Shown here piece after piece: positions 1 to 7,886 of a stretch of 64,000 bases of DNA. This DNA comes from a virus. The translations under genes were made by a program, and so were the position numbers. The notes below the pieces were generated by a model. That model did no database searches. It was not told where the DNA came from and saw only the letters and a list, made by a program, of their open reading frames with translations. The first letter of the stretch is position 1. Each line of letters opens with the position of its first letter. The stretch lies in IMG/VR virus record IMGVR_UViG_3300044625_001067, positions 213,245-277,244 of that record. One strand, written 5' to 3'.

Positions 1-519
1 CGAACAACTCCGAGCAATGCGAGACACCTTGATTCTTGGTATGAGAGAGTCAAACAAAGCATCAGCAAAGCCACTCAAGGAAAAGCAAAGGGGCCGGCAT
101 TACGCCGACTACGACAAAGAATGGGTAGAAAAGCCCCGCAATGGAGCCTAACTGTGATAAAGACCAAAGACAAAATTGAGAAGCTATACCGCGTACCTTG
201 CGGTCCGATGGACATATCCGCCAACGCTATCTGTCGCCGCTCACTTCGAGACCACTTCGATAAGTTGCTTGATCGTTTAACTCTTGAGGTGAATCCGAAT
301 CCTGCTGCCCCGGCGAAGCTACAAAGCGACCTTGAAGTTACCGCAGATGGACGACTTATTGAAAAGTCTGAAGAGACCCAAGAAGAACGCAAGAGAAAGC
401 TTGTCGAGGAAGGAAAGTTCCGCGCCGATGTCCAGTCCGAGATCAAAAAATACCGAGAGAACCTCCAAGGTAACGGAAAATTGCTGCAGGATGTTTCAGG
501 CAAGTACGAATCGATCTGA
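1..519 (+). CDS. Hypothetical protein, 5'-truncated by the window edge
   Basis: The reading frame is open from base 1 to the TGA at 517-519, so the gene starts outside the window; the ATG at 121 is internal rather than the likely start. At least 172 residues are visible. The N-terminal part is basic (R/K-rich around the text ALRRLRQRMGRK), and the C-terminal half is charged and probably helical (EETQEERKRKLVEEGKFRADVQ). No family is recognised. It ends 41 bp before the next gene, which has its own GGGTAAAGT element, so the two are probably separate transcription units. A virion or assembly role is possible from the structural neighbourhood but nothing in the protein shows it. Confidence 0.7.
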   Translation, partial: RTTPSNARHLDSWYERVKQSISKATQGKAKGPALRRLRQRMGRKAPQWSLTVIKTKDKIEKLYRVPCGPMDISANAICRRSLRDHFDKLLDRLTLEVNPNPAAPAKLQSDLEVTADGRLIEKSEETQEERKRKLVEEGKFRADVQSEIKKYRENLQGNGKLLQDVSGKYESI

Positions 520-529
520 GGTAAGCGGA

Positions 530-538
530 GGGTAAAGT
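530..538 (+). promoter_or_regulatory. GGGTAAAGT element
   Basis: One copy of the recurring GGGTAAA(A/G)(T/C) element, ending 22 nt before the ATG at 561. No Shine-Dalgarno sequence is visible between the element and the start. Confidence 0.5.
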
Positions 539-560
539 TTAGCAGTCCACAAACCATACA

Positions 561-1166
561 ATGTCCAACAAAATCAACGGTGACTTCGACACTGACTCGA
601 TTGAAGCGTTCAGAGCTGCCTACGCAGCACAAATCCTCGAACCGGAAGACCAAGAGACCGACAAATACACGGGCCTTCCAACCAACTTAGTTCTGAACAC
701 ATCGCCGTGGATTCAGCACACTGGTCTGTGGAAGGCGAACGACGGGTCAAACAAAGACTTTCAGGCCAATCAAGTTCTTGTTCCAGGAATTGAAGAACCC
801 GAGAAAGAGCTCTCCGACGAAGAGCTTGAGGAGCTTATTGATCAGCTTCTTGCAGAGGGCGGCGGCGATGAGCTTTCTGAGGATTCGCTCGAAGATGACG
901 ACTACGACGATGACGCTTACTTTGACACAGGGGAAGAGGAGGAGCCGGAGCTTACCGATGACGAAGTAGAACGGTTAATCGACGAGCTCTTGAGCGAAGA
1001 ATCCGAGCTGGATGAGTTGGACGAACTGGAAGAACTGGAAGACGACTATGACGAAGAGCTATCTGACGAGGATATTGACCGCATAGTGGACGAGCTCTTG
1101 AGTGAAAGCGAAGACGAACTCTTCGAAGACGACCTTGACTCTGACCTTGACTCTGACCTTGACTAA
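561..1166 (+). CDS. Extremely acidic protein with three internal helical repeats
   Basis: A 201-residue protein that is almost entirely Asp/Glu after residue 75. Three degenerate copies of a 17-residue amphipathic unit, E-L-(S/T)-D-(E/D)-x-(L/V/I)-x-x-(L/I)-(I/V)-D-(Q/E)-L-L-(A/S)-E, lie at about residues 83-99, 130-146 and 166-182, separated by poly-acidic linkers; the protein ends in a D-L-D-S-D run. The first 30 residues contain a G-D-F-x-x-x-S-I-E-A-F-R-A-A-Y segment resembling the N-terminal motif of the tagged proteins further on. No family is recognised. Strong acidity suggests a DNA-mimic, a chaperone or scaffold, or an internal head protein; these are guesses. Confidence 0.75.
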   Translation: MSNKINGDFDTDSIEAFRAAYAAQILEPEDQETDKYTGLPTNLVLNTSPWIQHTGLWKANDGSNKDFQANQVLVPGIEEPEKELSDEELEELIDQLLAEGGGDELSEDSLEDDDYDDDAYFDTGEEEEPELTDDEVERLIDELLSEESELDELDELEELEDDYDEELSDEDIDRIVDELLSESEDELFEDDLDSDLDSDLD

Positions 1167-1178
1167 GGGGAACAATCA

Positions 1179-1859
1179 GTGGGTAACCCTAGGAAAAAAT
1201 GCACAGCAGGAAAGTCTTGCTCGGCAACTTGCATAAGCAAGGGGTTTAAATGCAAGAAAAAGTTGCCGTCACCAGTTAGCGACAGTCTCACACGTAACAG
1301 TGAGAAGTTGTTGCACCTTGGTGAGCATGTTGGGGCCAACGTGACGTCTTGGAAAGTTGGGAAAGTTGTTGGCCCCCTGGTATCAAAGTACCTGGAAACT
1401 CGCTACGGCATACCACCGGAAACCACAGAAAAGCTGTCGGAAACTATTGTTCAAGCGGTGGTTGCCACGGGACTTCACTCTCGACATTTAAGGTCGAGTG
1501 AGGACTTTGTAAGAGACCTACTCACAGAAGCTTCTGCCGCGTTCCTGGGGAAAAGTGCCCACACAGGTGTGGAAAGTTTCCTAACCCACCAGGAAAGTCG
1601 CGAGATTGTCCAACAAGCTTTGCCCCTACTTGCAGGAAAGTTCACCGGAATTGGTGCAGCTTTTGCAGGGTCAAAACTTCCCAAAGTGGCCCAAATTTCG
1701 GGCGCCATATCACGAAAGTACAACTCCGACCTTTTGAAGCTACAGAGGCTATTCAGAAGATCTGAAGCTTCATTTTCTGAGCAAACCAACCAGGTAACCT
1801 CAGCTAAGCTTCTCGGAGACCTTTCTCTTCTCTCGGTTTTACTGTCCTTGAACGGGTAA
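1179..1859 (+). CDS. Protein with N-terminal KCTxGKSCxxTCIS Cys tag
   Basis: A 226-residue protein starting at a GTG 12 bp after the preceding stop. Residues 7-27 hold a four-Cys motif, KCTAGKSCSATCISKG followed by KCKKKL, which is closely matched at the N-terminus of the kinase-like protein at 6406-7668 although the rest of the two proteins is unrelated. The remainder is helical and moderately hydrophobic (ALPLLAGKFTGIGAAFAG), without a clear membrane span. Function is unknown. The shared Cys motif implies a portable tag, perhaps for packaging, metal binding or disulfide chemistry. The stop codon lies within the next GGGTAAAAC element. Confidence 0.7.
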   Translation: MGNPRKKCTAGKSCSATCISKGFKCKKKLPSPVSDSLTRNSEKLLHLGEHVGANVTSWKVGKVVGPLVSKYLETRYGIPPETTEKLSETIVQAVVATGLHSRHLRSSEDFVRDLLTEASAAFLGKSAHTGVESFLTHQESREIVQQALPLLAGKFTGIGAAFAGSKLPKVAQISGAISRKYNSDLLKLQRLFRRSEASFSEQTNQVTSAKLLGDLSLLSVLLSLNG

Positions 1860-1862
1860 AAC
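1854..1862 (+). promoter_or_regulatory. GGGTAAAAC element
   Basis: The element overlaps the stop codon of the upstream gene and ends 20 nt before the ATG at 1883. Confidence 0.5.
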
Positions 1863-1882
1863 TGTTTACTGGCGAAATAAGC

Positions 1883-2203
1883 ATGACTCAGTTCAACGAG
1901 AGAGCTCTTCTTATTCGAGCATTAGCGGGTATATTCCTGATTCAGTTTCTAATTGTAGGGTATCAAACGTGGTCCTGCCAATCCTATGCAGAACGTGACA
2001 AAGACTCCACAAAAGTAACCCTCATCTGTAACAATGCGACCAACACATTTAACGAGACCGGGAAGCTAGCACTCACTACAATTTTAGCACTTTTGGTCCC
2101 TTCTTCAGGGCAAAATGTTTCAGAAATAATTTCAACTGTGCGAGGGGGCCGCAAGCGCAAGACTAAAGAAGATGATGGCCTGGACGGAGAAAGTAAGGTC
2201 TAA
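1883..2203 (+). CDS. Small membrane protein, possible holin-like
   Basis: A 106-residue protein with two hydrophobic stretches: residues about 8-27 (LLIRALAGIFLIQFLIVGY) and about 58-75 (GKLALTTILALLVPSS). Two Cys lie between them, and the tail is highly basic then acidic (RGGRKRKTKEDD). Two membrane spans with a charged tail fit a holin or another small phage membrane protein, but no specific family is recognised and the lysis enzyme (GH19 type, 51.3 kb) is far away. The next gene but one also encodes a small protein with an N-terminal membrane span, so the pair could act together at the envelope. Confidence 0.65.
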   Translation: MTQFNERALLIRALAGIFLIQFLIVGYQTWSCQSYAERDKDSTKVTLICNNATNTFNETGKLALTTILALLVPSSGQNVSEIISTVRGGRKRKTKEDDGLDGESKV

Positions 2204-2251
2204 CGTTCCCGTGGGGAAGTAAACCCTGGAGTCCGTTTCTGAGCGAAAAGA

Positions 2252-2260
2252 GGGTAAAGT
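2252..2260 (+). promoter_or_regulatory. GGGTAAAGT element
   Basis: Recurring element ending 22 nt before the ATG at 2283. No Shine-Dalgarno sequence is seen. Confidence 0.5.
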
Positions 2261-2282
2261 TAAGTATCAACGTAAGACCCCT

Positions 2283-3077
2283 ATGTACGGTGCTAACTTA
2301 GACTTTTCGTCTGTAACCCTGCCGGGAGTTGGCGGTTCCATAAATGCGGCTACAGCTATTTCCACAGACAAACTTGAGGAAATGAACCGCACAGGAAAAA
2401 AGTGGCGAACTGACAAAGATGGTAATATGTCTTTTCACAACGAAGCCCTCTTAGAAGCCAATAAGGCTAGCCGCCAAAAGAAAGAGAATCTGGTTAATCG
2501 TGACCGAGACGCTCACGCGGATGGAAAAGCTGCTATGAAAGAGATTTTCGGTCGCAAGCGGGCGAGAATGGAGGCATTTCGAGAAATAAAGAGAAAAGAG
2601 TATAACTTTGCCGATGACACTGAGCTAATGTCTATGCCTCAGCCCTTCTCACAAGCGACTTGCAAGGGAGTGGGCAAATGCAAATGTGACTCTTGCAAAG
2701 CAGCAGCGAAAAGCGACGCAGACTTTCGAGAGTGGTCCGCGAGTAAAAGGCAGAAGTTGCAGTCCGGAGAGGAGCGGGGAGAGTTTGCTGGGCCCGGTAT
2801 GTCCTTTCCCGTCGCAAGCGCTCAAGATGTGTCAGCAGCGTGGTCTTCCGTGGGCAGGGCAGCGAACCCTCGCAAAATTATGTCAGAGATTATTCGCATT
2901 GCTAAGAAATACGGTTGGGAGTCGGGTCTCCCCCAAACGGTGAAAGATCGAATGGGACAAGGGGAGTCAGGCTTGCCTTCCCCGGACTTCCGCGAAGGGG
3001 CACCGAATGCAAGAAAGAGTTCGAGGAAAGCAGCTAGAGCAGCGGCCGAAGTTGGCAAGTCAAGGTTGCCGGAGTAA
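2283..3077 (+). CDS. Phage protein with a DUF6582-like C-terminal segment
   Basis: A 264-residue basic protein. Residues about 120-140 contain a Cys cluster (CKGVGKCKCDSCK) that could bind a metal. Around residues 168-215 is a segment of the type G-P-x-x-S-F-P-V-A-S-x-x-D-V-x-A-A-W followed by A-N-P-x-K-I-x-x-x-I-I-R-I-A-K-K, similar to a short domain seen in many phage head-region proteins (DUF6582-like; recognition from memory, unverified). The C-terminus is Lys/Arg/Ala-rich. Function is unknown. It is followed after 2 bp by the next gene, probably in the same transcript. Confidence 0.65.
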   Translation: MYGANLDFSSVTLPGVGGSINAATAISTDKLEEMNRTGKKWRTDKDGNMSFHNEALLEANKASRQKKENLVNRDRDAHADGKAAMKEIFGRKRARMEAFREIKRKEYNFADDTELMSMPQPFSQATCKGVGKCKCDSCKAAAKSDADFREWSASKRQKLQSGEERGEFAGPGMSFPVASAQDVSAAWSSVGRAANPRKIMSEIIRIAKKYGWESGLPQTVKDRMGQGESGLPSPDFREGAPNARKSSRKAARAAAEVGKSRLPE

Positions 3078-3079
3078 AC

Positions 3080-3451
3080 ATGGGACTTTTTGAAATACCA
3101 CTCATAATCTGCGGCTGGATTTTCACAGCTGGTCTTGCGGGTGTCGGTGGCACCTTTATGATTCAAGGTAAGAACGAGAAAAGAGTTCAGTACCTGAGAA
3201 ACAACGCAGACCAAAAGATAGAACGTCTTATTGAGGAAAACGACAAAAGAATTAACGCTCTGATTGCAGCGAATACTGTCCAGAACGAGAATGTCCTTTC
3301 CCACATTAAGAATGTTGAGAAAGCTCTTAATGACATGAGAGCGGAACTTCCTGAGAAGTACACACTGAAGACAGACCACAACCGTCTTGTCGACAAGGTG
3401 GAAGAGCTTTCTATGCAGTTTTACAGGCATAGGGAGAACGCTAATAGCTAG
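3080..3451 (+). CDS. Membrane-anchored coiled-coil protein
   Basis: A 123-residue protein with one N-terminal hydrophobic segment (about residues 5-28, ending GGTFMIQ) followed by a long charged helix rich in heptad-like Leu/Ile/Asn (IERLIEENDKRINALIAA, then KNVEKALNDMRAEL and DKVEELSMQF). The topology resembles small phage envelope proteins such as inner spanins or holin accessories, but no family motif confirms this. It is probably co-transcribed with the gene 2 bp upstream. Confidence 0.65.
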   Translation: MGLFEIPLIICGWIFTAGLAGVGGTFMIQGKNEKRVQYLRNNADQKIERLIEENDKRINALIAANTVQNENVLSHIKNVEKALNDMRAELPEKYTLKTDHNRLVDKVEELSMQFYRHRENANS

Positions 3452-3452
3452 G

Positions 3453-3461
3453 GGGTAAAGT
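3453..3461 (+). promoter_or_regulatory. GGGTAAAGT element
   Basis: Recurring element starting just after the preceding stop and ending 23 nt before the ATG at 3485. Confidence 0.5.
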
Positions 3462-3484
3462 TAGGTAGTTAACCACTTACAGAA

Positions 3485-3865
3485 ATGAGTCACTGGGGAT
3501 CCTTTTCACCGGAAGCTTACAGAGCTTACAAGTACGGGGTTGAAAACCCCAGCAACTTCATGGGAGTTGCTCCAGCATTTGAGAAAGAGCCAGGGAGGGA
3601 CCCTGACACCTTCTTTATGGGTGAGGACGACGAGGATGACTACGACTCCGACTCTGAATACGAAGACGCTGCCGAAGACGACAGGGAAGTCGAACCGAAC
3701 GGCAGCATGGCCATTTCTCAGTTGCGATCTATGAGGGACAATATTGAAACTATACTGGAACTGGTTGGGCCTTACACGAATCTGAGTCCGTGGATGGCGG
3801 CAAAGTTGGCTGAGGCTGAGAACAGCATGACCTCAGTTGCCGACGCGTTGCAATACGAAGATTGA
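3485..3865 (+). CDS. Small acidic-linker protein with GSFSPEA N-terminus
   Basis: A 126-residue protein. The N-terminus (W-G-S-F-S-P-E-A-Y-R-A-Y-K) matches the start of the tagged effector proteins at 46-62 kb, suggesting the same targeting signal. An acidic, disordered linker (about residues 45-70) follows. The C-terminal ~50 residues form a helical domain with a P-W-M-A-A-K-L-x-x-A-x-x-x-(I/M)-T-x-V pattern that recurs at the ends of many phage proteins, usually of unknown function. There is no Cys module. It may be an internal head protein or assembly factor; this is inference. Confidence 0.65.
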   Translation: MSHWGSFSPEAYRAYKYGVENPSNFMGVAPAFEKEPGRDPDTFFMGEDDEDDYDSDSEYEDAAEDDREVEPNGSMAISQLRSMRDNIETILELVGPYTNLSPWMAAKLAEAENSMTSVADALQYED

Positions 3866-3869
3866 GACA

Positions 3870-4211
3870 ATGTGGGGATCCTTTGACAATTCATCCTACG
3901 CTTCTTTTCGAGAGGCTGCACTGGAAAAGTATGCAGAACAGGTAGACAAAAGCTCTCTCGACTGTAACGACCCCCGCGCCACACCGAGTCACCCAACAAA
4001 ATCTCACATTGTAAAGTCGTGCTACCCTGGCGCACCAAAAGGGGGCAAACTGATTCGATTCGGACAACAAGGCGTGAAAGGGTCGCCAAAGAAAGATGGT
4101 GAGTCAGAGTCTTATAAAGCCAGACGGCAGTCATTTAAAGCGAGGCATGCTGCTAATATTGCGAAGGGGAAGTCTTCTGGTAGTTATTGGGCCAATTTGG
4201 AAAAATGGTAA
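3870..4211 (+). CDS. Conserved small phage protein (RFG...SFKARH...YW type) with WGSF N-terminus
   Basis: A 113-residue protein; the ATG at 3870, 5 nt after the previous stop, is chosen because it gives the M-W-G-S-F start shared with neighbours. The body matches a widespread small phage protein pattern: K-S-H followed by L-I-R-F-G, R-R-Q-S-F-K-A-R-H, a short basic loop, and S-Y-W-A-N-L-x-x-W at the C-terminus. In other phages the same pattern sits in structural gene neighbourhoods with no assigned function. It may be a small nucleic-acid- or metal-binding fold. Confidence 0.65.
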   Translation: MWGSFDNSSYASFREAALEKYAEQVDKSSLDCNDPRATPSHPTKSHIVKSCYPGAPKGGKLIRFGQQGVKGSPKKDGESESYKARRQSFKARHAANIAKGKSSGSYWANLEKW

Positions 4212-4308
4212 GTTAAACTAAAGAATTCTCCCTGGACATATGGGGAATGTAACTTCTGTAGAGGTGAGACCTAATGCGACAAAATACCTCAAACCATGTG
4301 ATGTGACG

Positions 4309-4317
4309 GGGTAAAAC
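4309..4317 (+). promoter_or_regulatory. GGGTAAAAC element
   Basis: Recurring element ending 20 nt before the ATG at 4338. It closes a 126-nt gap (4212-4337) in which nothing else is recognised. Confidence 0.5.
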
Positions 4318-4337
4318 AACTTAGTTGAGCCACGGGA

Positions 4338-4838
4338 ATGATAGGAGACTTTAGCGTACCCAACGTAGATCACCTCACAGAGGGAGTGCATTACCATGTT
4401 GTAGACTGGGACTTTGCGGCATGTGAACCCGACGAGAAGATGGTATACGGTATATGTAGGAAAGTTGGGGGGACCGGGGAAAAAGATTTCGACACGTCAA
4501 AAAGAAGCAAGCAAGAAGAGCAGCTAGGCAACGAAGCCCAAAAGCAAGGTGCCGGGGCGTCAACAAAAGAGCAAGCGTCCGCAGCCAATAAAAAGGCTTT
4601 TACGGTTGAGGGGAAGAAGTTCGGGTGGGCCATCAAGGGAGGCAAGCCAGTAATCGTAGCCTGGGGATCTGTTGCAGGAGAGGCAAAGGTGGGCCCGAAG
4701 CAAAGAGTTTCACCCCAGCCGCAGTCCCCCGCAGTTCAAACGAACAGGATGGAAGGGCTTAAGAAAGCCTTAGCGAGTCAAACCACCGAGAGTGGGCGCC
4801 AGGCCATACAGAATCAAATTCGTCAGCTCGGCGGGTGA
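4338..4838 (+). CDS. Divergent tagged protein (LTEG ... WDFAAC ... CRK module)
   Basis: A 166-residue protein whose first 45 residues look like a diverged copy of the tag on the 46-62 kb effectors: G-D-F near the start, L-T-E-G at 13-16 where others have F-S-E-G, then D-W-D-F-A-A-C and Y-G-I-C-R-K where others have Y-D-F-T-R-C and C-R-K-G. The two Cys and the C-R-K ending are kept. The rest is a low-complexity linker (Ala/Gln/Lys), a compact segment (KKFGWAIKGGKPVIVAWG) and a helical tail. No enzymatic motif is recognised. Confidence 0.65.
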   Translation: MIGDFSVPNVDHLTEGVHYHVVDWDFAACEPDEKMVYGICRKVGGTGEKDFDTSKRSKQEEQLGNEAQKQGAGASTKEQASAANKKAFTVEGKKFGWAIKGGKPVIVAWGSVAGEAKVGPKQRVSPQPQSPAVQTNRMEGLKKALASQTTESGRQAIQNQIRQLGG

Positions 4839-4854
4839 GACAACAGTAGTGAAG

Positions 4855-4863
4855 GGTAAAGTT
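4855..4863 (+). promoter_or_regulatory. GGGTAAAGT element
   Basis: Recurring element with a longer than usual distance (38 nt) to the ATG at 4902. Unlike most copies, a GAAGGGAA purine stretch precedes the start and may serve as ribosome-binding site. Confidence 0.45.
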
Positions 4864-4901
4864 ATGTACAACAAGAATCTCTTTTCTCAAGAAGGGAACC
4901 C

Positions 4902-5336
4902 ATGAATCCTAACTTCCCCGAGAACGAACTTCAGCTCGAAGGTTTCTCCCACATTCCAACGGATTACTACCGGGGAACTGTGATGGAACCCTCAGCCACC
5001 TCGACTCTCCGCCCCAGCTTCGGGGAGTACGGCGCTATGGGCGAGCGGCACGAAGCGATATCGAGAGCAATTGCTGACTTGGGCTTTGCCATGAAACTCT
5101 CTCGACAGCGTGGAGCGTTTCAAGAACTTCAAAGGCAGATGGCTGCGACAAAGAAACTTGTGAAAGAGCGCGAGGAAATTGACGGCAAAATGGCAACGCT
5201 TGACCTGGCCCGAAAGAACACTGACGACCACAATATTGCTGCTGGTATGGAAACTTCCTACTCAGAGCGGATAGACTCTGTGAGCACCCGTATTAACCGT
5301 CTCCAAGAGCTGCTATCCAACTTTAGCGACTTTTAG
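4902..5336 (+). CDS. Hypothetical coiled-coil protein
   Basis: A 144-residue protein. After a disordered N-terminus, residues about 50-140 are a continuous charged helix (AISRAIADLGFAMKLSRQRG, then KKLVKEREEIDGKMATLDLA, then ISTRINRLQELL type text) predicted to form a coiled coil. It ends in aromatic N-F-S-D-F. Early L-Q-L-E-G (residues about 10-14) resembles a prohead-protease-type x-x-E-G site, as in its neighbours. No family is recognised; an internal head or assembly protein is possible. Confidence 0.6.
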   Translation: MNPNFPENELQLEGFSHIPTDYYRGTVMEPSATSTLRPSFGEYGAMGERHEAISRAIADLGFAMKLSRQRGAFQELQRQMAATKKLVKEREEIDGKMATLDLARKNTDDHNIAAGMETSYSERIDSVSTRINRLQELLSNFSDF

Positions 5337-5413
5337 TCCTTATACTCGCCCTACGGAAACCAACCGTTAAACGATAAGATGTACTCGCTTCCACAATTTT
5401 CTCACTGTCAACC

Positions 5414-5785
5414 ATGAACAAACTCGACCATTGTTACCTCGAAGCCCTTTCAGAAGCACTGAAAGGTAACTTAGGCGAAGCTTTAGAACTCCGCAACGAA
5501 GCGGATGCGTTAGCATCCGAAGGTTTCTCCTTCTCTGAGGACTACGGGAGTAAATACCCATTCATTGAAGAAGCTGTAAACACTTTACTTGATTCGTACG
5601 AATTCACTCGATGCGTCCGAGCCGACGGCTCGGCCTATGGTACACGCGGGAAGTGTAAGAAGGGCACAGAGGCTGGAGCGGCTGACCAGAGGGGTGTAGG
5701 TAAGAAGGGTTCCATTAAGGAAAGAAAGGTAGCACGACTTTACGAAGCCCTTAAAGAAAAGAAACTTACGAGTAACGCGACCTAG
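5414..5785 (+). CDS. Tagged protein, N-terminal part (FTRCVRADGSAYGT module)
   Basis: A 123-residue product made of a helical N-terminus, a candidate cleavage region (L-A-S-E-G-F-S-F-S-E), and the shared module (F-T-R-C-V-R-A-D-G-S-A-Y-G-T, then G-K-C-K-K-G-T-E). It stops at a TAG (5783-5785), but the same frame reopens at once and continues for about 200 codons as the next entry. The residues before the stop (ARLYEALKEKKLTSNAT) resemble the short helical spacer that precedes unrelated bodies in three other tagged proteins. The gene may therefore be one longer gene interrupted by, or read through, a UAG codon. Confidence 0.7.
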   Translation: MNKLDHCYLEALSEALKGNLGEALELRNEADALASEGFSFSEDYGSKYPFIEEAVNTLLDSYEFTRCVRADGSAYGTRGKCKKGTEAGAADQRGVGKKGSIKERKVARLYEALKEKKLTSNAT

Positions 5786-5791
5786 CGATTA

Positions 5792-6400
5792 ATGAGACAG
5801 ATGCTTGACACTCCAGAAGTTAAGAGCCAGTTTTCAAGTCTAGAAAAGAAAGGCGACGTGGAAGGGGCGAGAGCCCTTTACTCCAAGATTGAAGCTGAGG
5901 CTGGAAAAAGGGCGAGTGCAGGGGAAGGGAGACTGGCCAAGGGCGACAGTAGGACACCTGCCAGTGCGGACAGGGCTCGTGCGTCAGAGAAAGCAGAAAG
6001 CAGAAAGAGTCCGATGAAGTTAGGGAAAGAACAGCCACAGGCCGGGAAAGACATATCACCACGAAGAAGAAAAACTACAGCAGAGTATAAGGCAGTAGCG
6101 GTACAACTATTTGATCTTTATAAAATTGCTCAGCGAAAAGAGCGAGAAGCGGAAAAGGCACTAAAAAGCGTTGAGAAAGAAACCAAAGGCGACAATAGTC
6201 GTGAAGCGAGGCTAAAACGCTCTACTGCAGAGAAAGCTTTAATGAAGGCGTACTCAAGTGGAGAAAGAGCTATGAAGGCTGAACTCAAAGCAAACTCATC
6301 CTATATGAAATCACTCAAGAAGGACGTACGAGCTAAGATGAGTCCCCAACAAAAGGCCGCTGAAAAGGAGATTGATAAAATAATACAGGAACGAGGTTGA
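5792..6400 (+). CDS. Basic helical protein, in frame with the upstream tagged ORF
   Basis: A 202-residue, strongly basic, Lys/Ala/Glu-rich protein in the same frame as the preceding ORF and separated from it by one TAG and two sense codons. The start (RQMLDTPEVKSQF) looks like the second half of the spacer domain found in the proteins at 49.6 and 53.4 kb. Composition is like that of internal head proteins of other phages: small, basic, helical, no catalytic motif. Either it is translated separately from the ATG at 5792, or it forms one fusion with the upstream tag by UAG readthrough, or the gene is broken. Confidence 0.65.
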   Translation: MRQMLDTPEVKSQFSSLEKKGDVEGARALYSKIEAEAGKRASAGEGRLAKGDSRTPASADRARASEKAESRKSPMKLGKEQPQAGKDISPRRRKTTAEYKAVAVQLFDLYKIAQRKEREAEKALKSVEKETKGDNSREARLKRSTAEKALMKAYSSGERAMKAELKANSSYMKSLKKDVRAKMSPQQKAAEKEIDKIIQERG

Positions 6401-6405
6401 GTCTA

Positions 6406-7668
6406 GTGAAACGCTGCACCAAGGGAAAGAGCTGTGGAGGTACCTGCATTAGCCGCGAGGCTAAGTGCAGAGCCTCCTTGACCCCCAAACTATCCCACCA
6501 AGTAGAAAACTTACAGGGATCATTAGCAGGCAAAGTTGCTAAGAGTGGCGAGACAAACCCGCTGGTCAAGGACCTTATTGAGGCGTTAGCGTCCAACTCA
6601 AAGGTCAGGGTGGGTAATGACTTCCCATCGTTAAAGCGGGAGGCAGAGCGCCAGCTTGCTGAGCTGCGCAGTAAAGAGTATATGACGGACGAGGAAATAA
6701 ATAGGGCCACGAAAGTTGAAAAGGCACTCTTTGACACATGGGCCAAGCACACCAGGGCGGATCGCCCAGCTATTCAAGAACGTCAAAATGCACTCGAATT
6801 CGACTCCGAGTTTACACCAACCCTAAAGTTAGGGGGTAGCTACGACTGGAAACAGTCGTACGAATCAGGATCAAAGGGGTTAGGATCAGGTTTGTACGGA
6901 GCGGTAATTGCATCCAAACCACCCCCGTCCGTAGTCGTGAAAAGGGGGGAGGTGGGGGAAAATGAAGTGAGAATTCTTGAGAAATTAAGTGGAAAGGATA
7001 TCACCCCCAGGCTAATCTCGGCTGAGATGAATAAATCTGCTGAGTTCAACAACGCTGGGTACTACCCTGGAAGAATAGCAATGTCCCGTGTAAGGGGTAA
7101 GCCGGCTGAAGACTTTGAATCCTACGAAAGCCCAGTCGGAAGCACAACTGTGGGAGACTCTTACTACGCTCTACGAAAGAAGCTCCATGAGCAAGGTGTT
7201 GCCCATAATGACGCCCACGTAGGAAACGTAATTATCGATGACAAGGGGAAAGCACGTTTTGTTGACTTCGGTGTTTCACAGGATGACCCTCGTGCAGCTC
7301 TCTCAGAGGCCATTGGAGTTTTATCGGTGAGGTACTTACTACCCCCTGGTGCAATGCTCAGAAAGCCACTCAATGAAAACTCAGGGGATTTTCAGGCACG
7401 AGACAACAAGCAGTTTTACTTGCCACCATCCACTACAGTTACTCCTAAGGGAACTACCCCCAAAACGAACCTTGGGAAGATTATACGAAACCGAATCAAA
7501 GTTTACTCCGAGATGGAAAAGCTTGGTCTTAACAAAGACGATATTGCTGAGGTGGTGACCCACAGTTTAGACCAACCACTTAGCTCTTACAACAAAGGTG
7601 CTTGGGGTAAGATCGGCAAAGACGACGCTGCAAGGCTTATTTCCATACTTTACGAAGGGGTTAGTTAA
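6406..7668 (+). CDS. Protein kinase-like protein with KCTxGKSC Cys tag
   Basis: A 420-residue protein. The GTG at 6406 is preferred because GAGG lies 9 nt upstream; a TTG at 6397 abuts that GAGG. The N-terminus has the four-Cys tag (RCTKGKSCGGTCIS, then K-C). The kinase fold is supported by a Gly-rich loop GSGLYG (160-165), V-V-V-K with Lys179, a following E-V-R-I-L-E-K-L helix, the catalytic loop H267-N-D269-x-H-x-x-N274, and D287-F-G. It is homologous through to its C-terminus (LYEGVS) with the kinase at 46412-47794, which has a different tag. Phosphorylation of host proteins after injection is a reasonable guess; a RIO/APH-like small-molecule kinase is an alternative. Confidence 0.75.
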   Translation: MKRCTKGKSCGGTCISREAKCRASLTPKLSHQVENLQGSLAGKVAKSGETNPLVKDLIEALASNSKVRVGNDFPSLKREAERQLAELRSKEYMTDEEINRATKVEKALFDTWAKHTRADRPAIQERQNALEFDSEFTPTLKLGGSYDWKQSYESGSKGLGSGLYGAVIASKPPPSVVVKRGEVGENEVRILEKLSGKDITPRLISAEMNKSAEFNNAGYYPGRIAMSRVRGKPAEDFESYESPVGSTTVGDSYYALRKKLHEQGVAHNDAHVGNVIIDDKGKARFVDFGVSQDDPRAALSEAIGVLSVRYLLPPGAMLRKPLNENSGDFQARDNKQFYLPPSTTVTPKGTTPKTNLGKIIRNRIKVYSEMEKLGLNKDDIAEVVTHSLDQPLSSYNKGAWGKIGKDDAARLISILYEGVS

Positions 7669-7829
7669 TGGACAAAGACCAAAAGTACCTCGACCTCATG
7701 TCACTCTACAAAAGGGTAAGGAGAAACCCAAGCGAAAGAGATCGTGCTCGGGGAATTCTTAACACGGCAATAGAGCTTGGGAAACGCGGAGTGAGCTCTG
7801 AGGCGAAAGAGGCAGTGAGGTACATCTAA
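7668..7829 (+). CDS. Small partner of kinase-like gene (copy 1)
   Basis: A 53-residue ORF whose ATG overlaps the kinase stop codon (TAATG), implying translational coupling. It is homologous to the 57-residue ORF that follows the other kinase gene at 47794: both read (A/K)-x-Y-(L/I)-x-L-M-S-x-Y-K-x-x-R-(R/G), then a helix and a G-V-S-S-E/G-D-V-S-E motif. Conservation of the pair across two separated loci suggests an inhibitor, chaperone or regulator of the kinase. No known family is recognised. Confidence 0.65.
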   Translation: MDKDQKYLDLMSLYKRVRRNPSERDRARGILNTAIELGKRGVSSEAKEAVRYI

Positions 7830-7838
7830 GGGAGAGGG

Positions 7839-7848
7839 GGGTAAAAGT
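7839..7848 (+). promoter_or_regulatory. GGGTAAAAGT element
   Basis: Recurring element 10 nt after the small partner gene, with 38 nt to the ATG at 7887. It probably drives the fibre operon. Confidence 0.5.
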
Positions 7849-7886
7849 AGGAGTGCCTCTGCACACAGTCTTAAGCTCTTTAGCAA

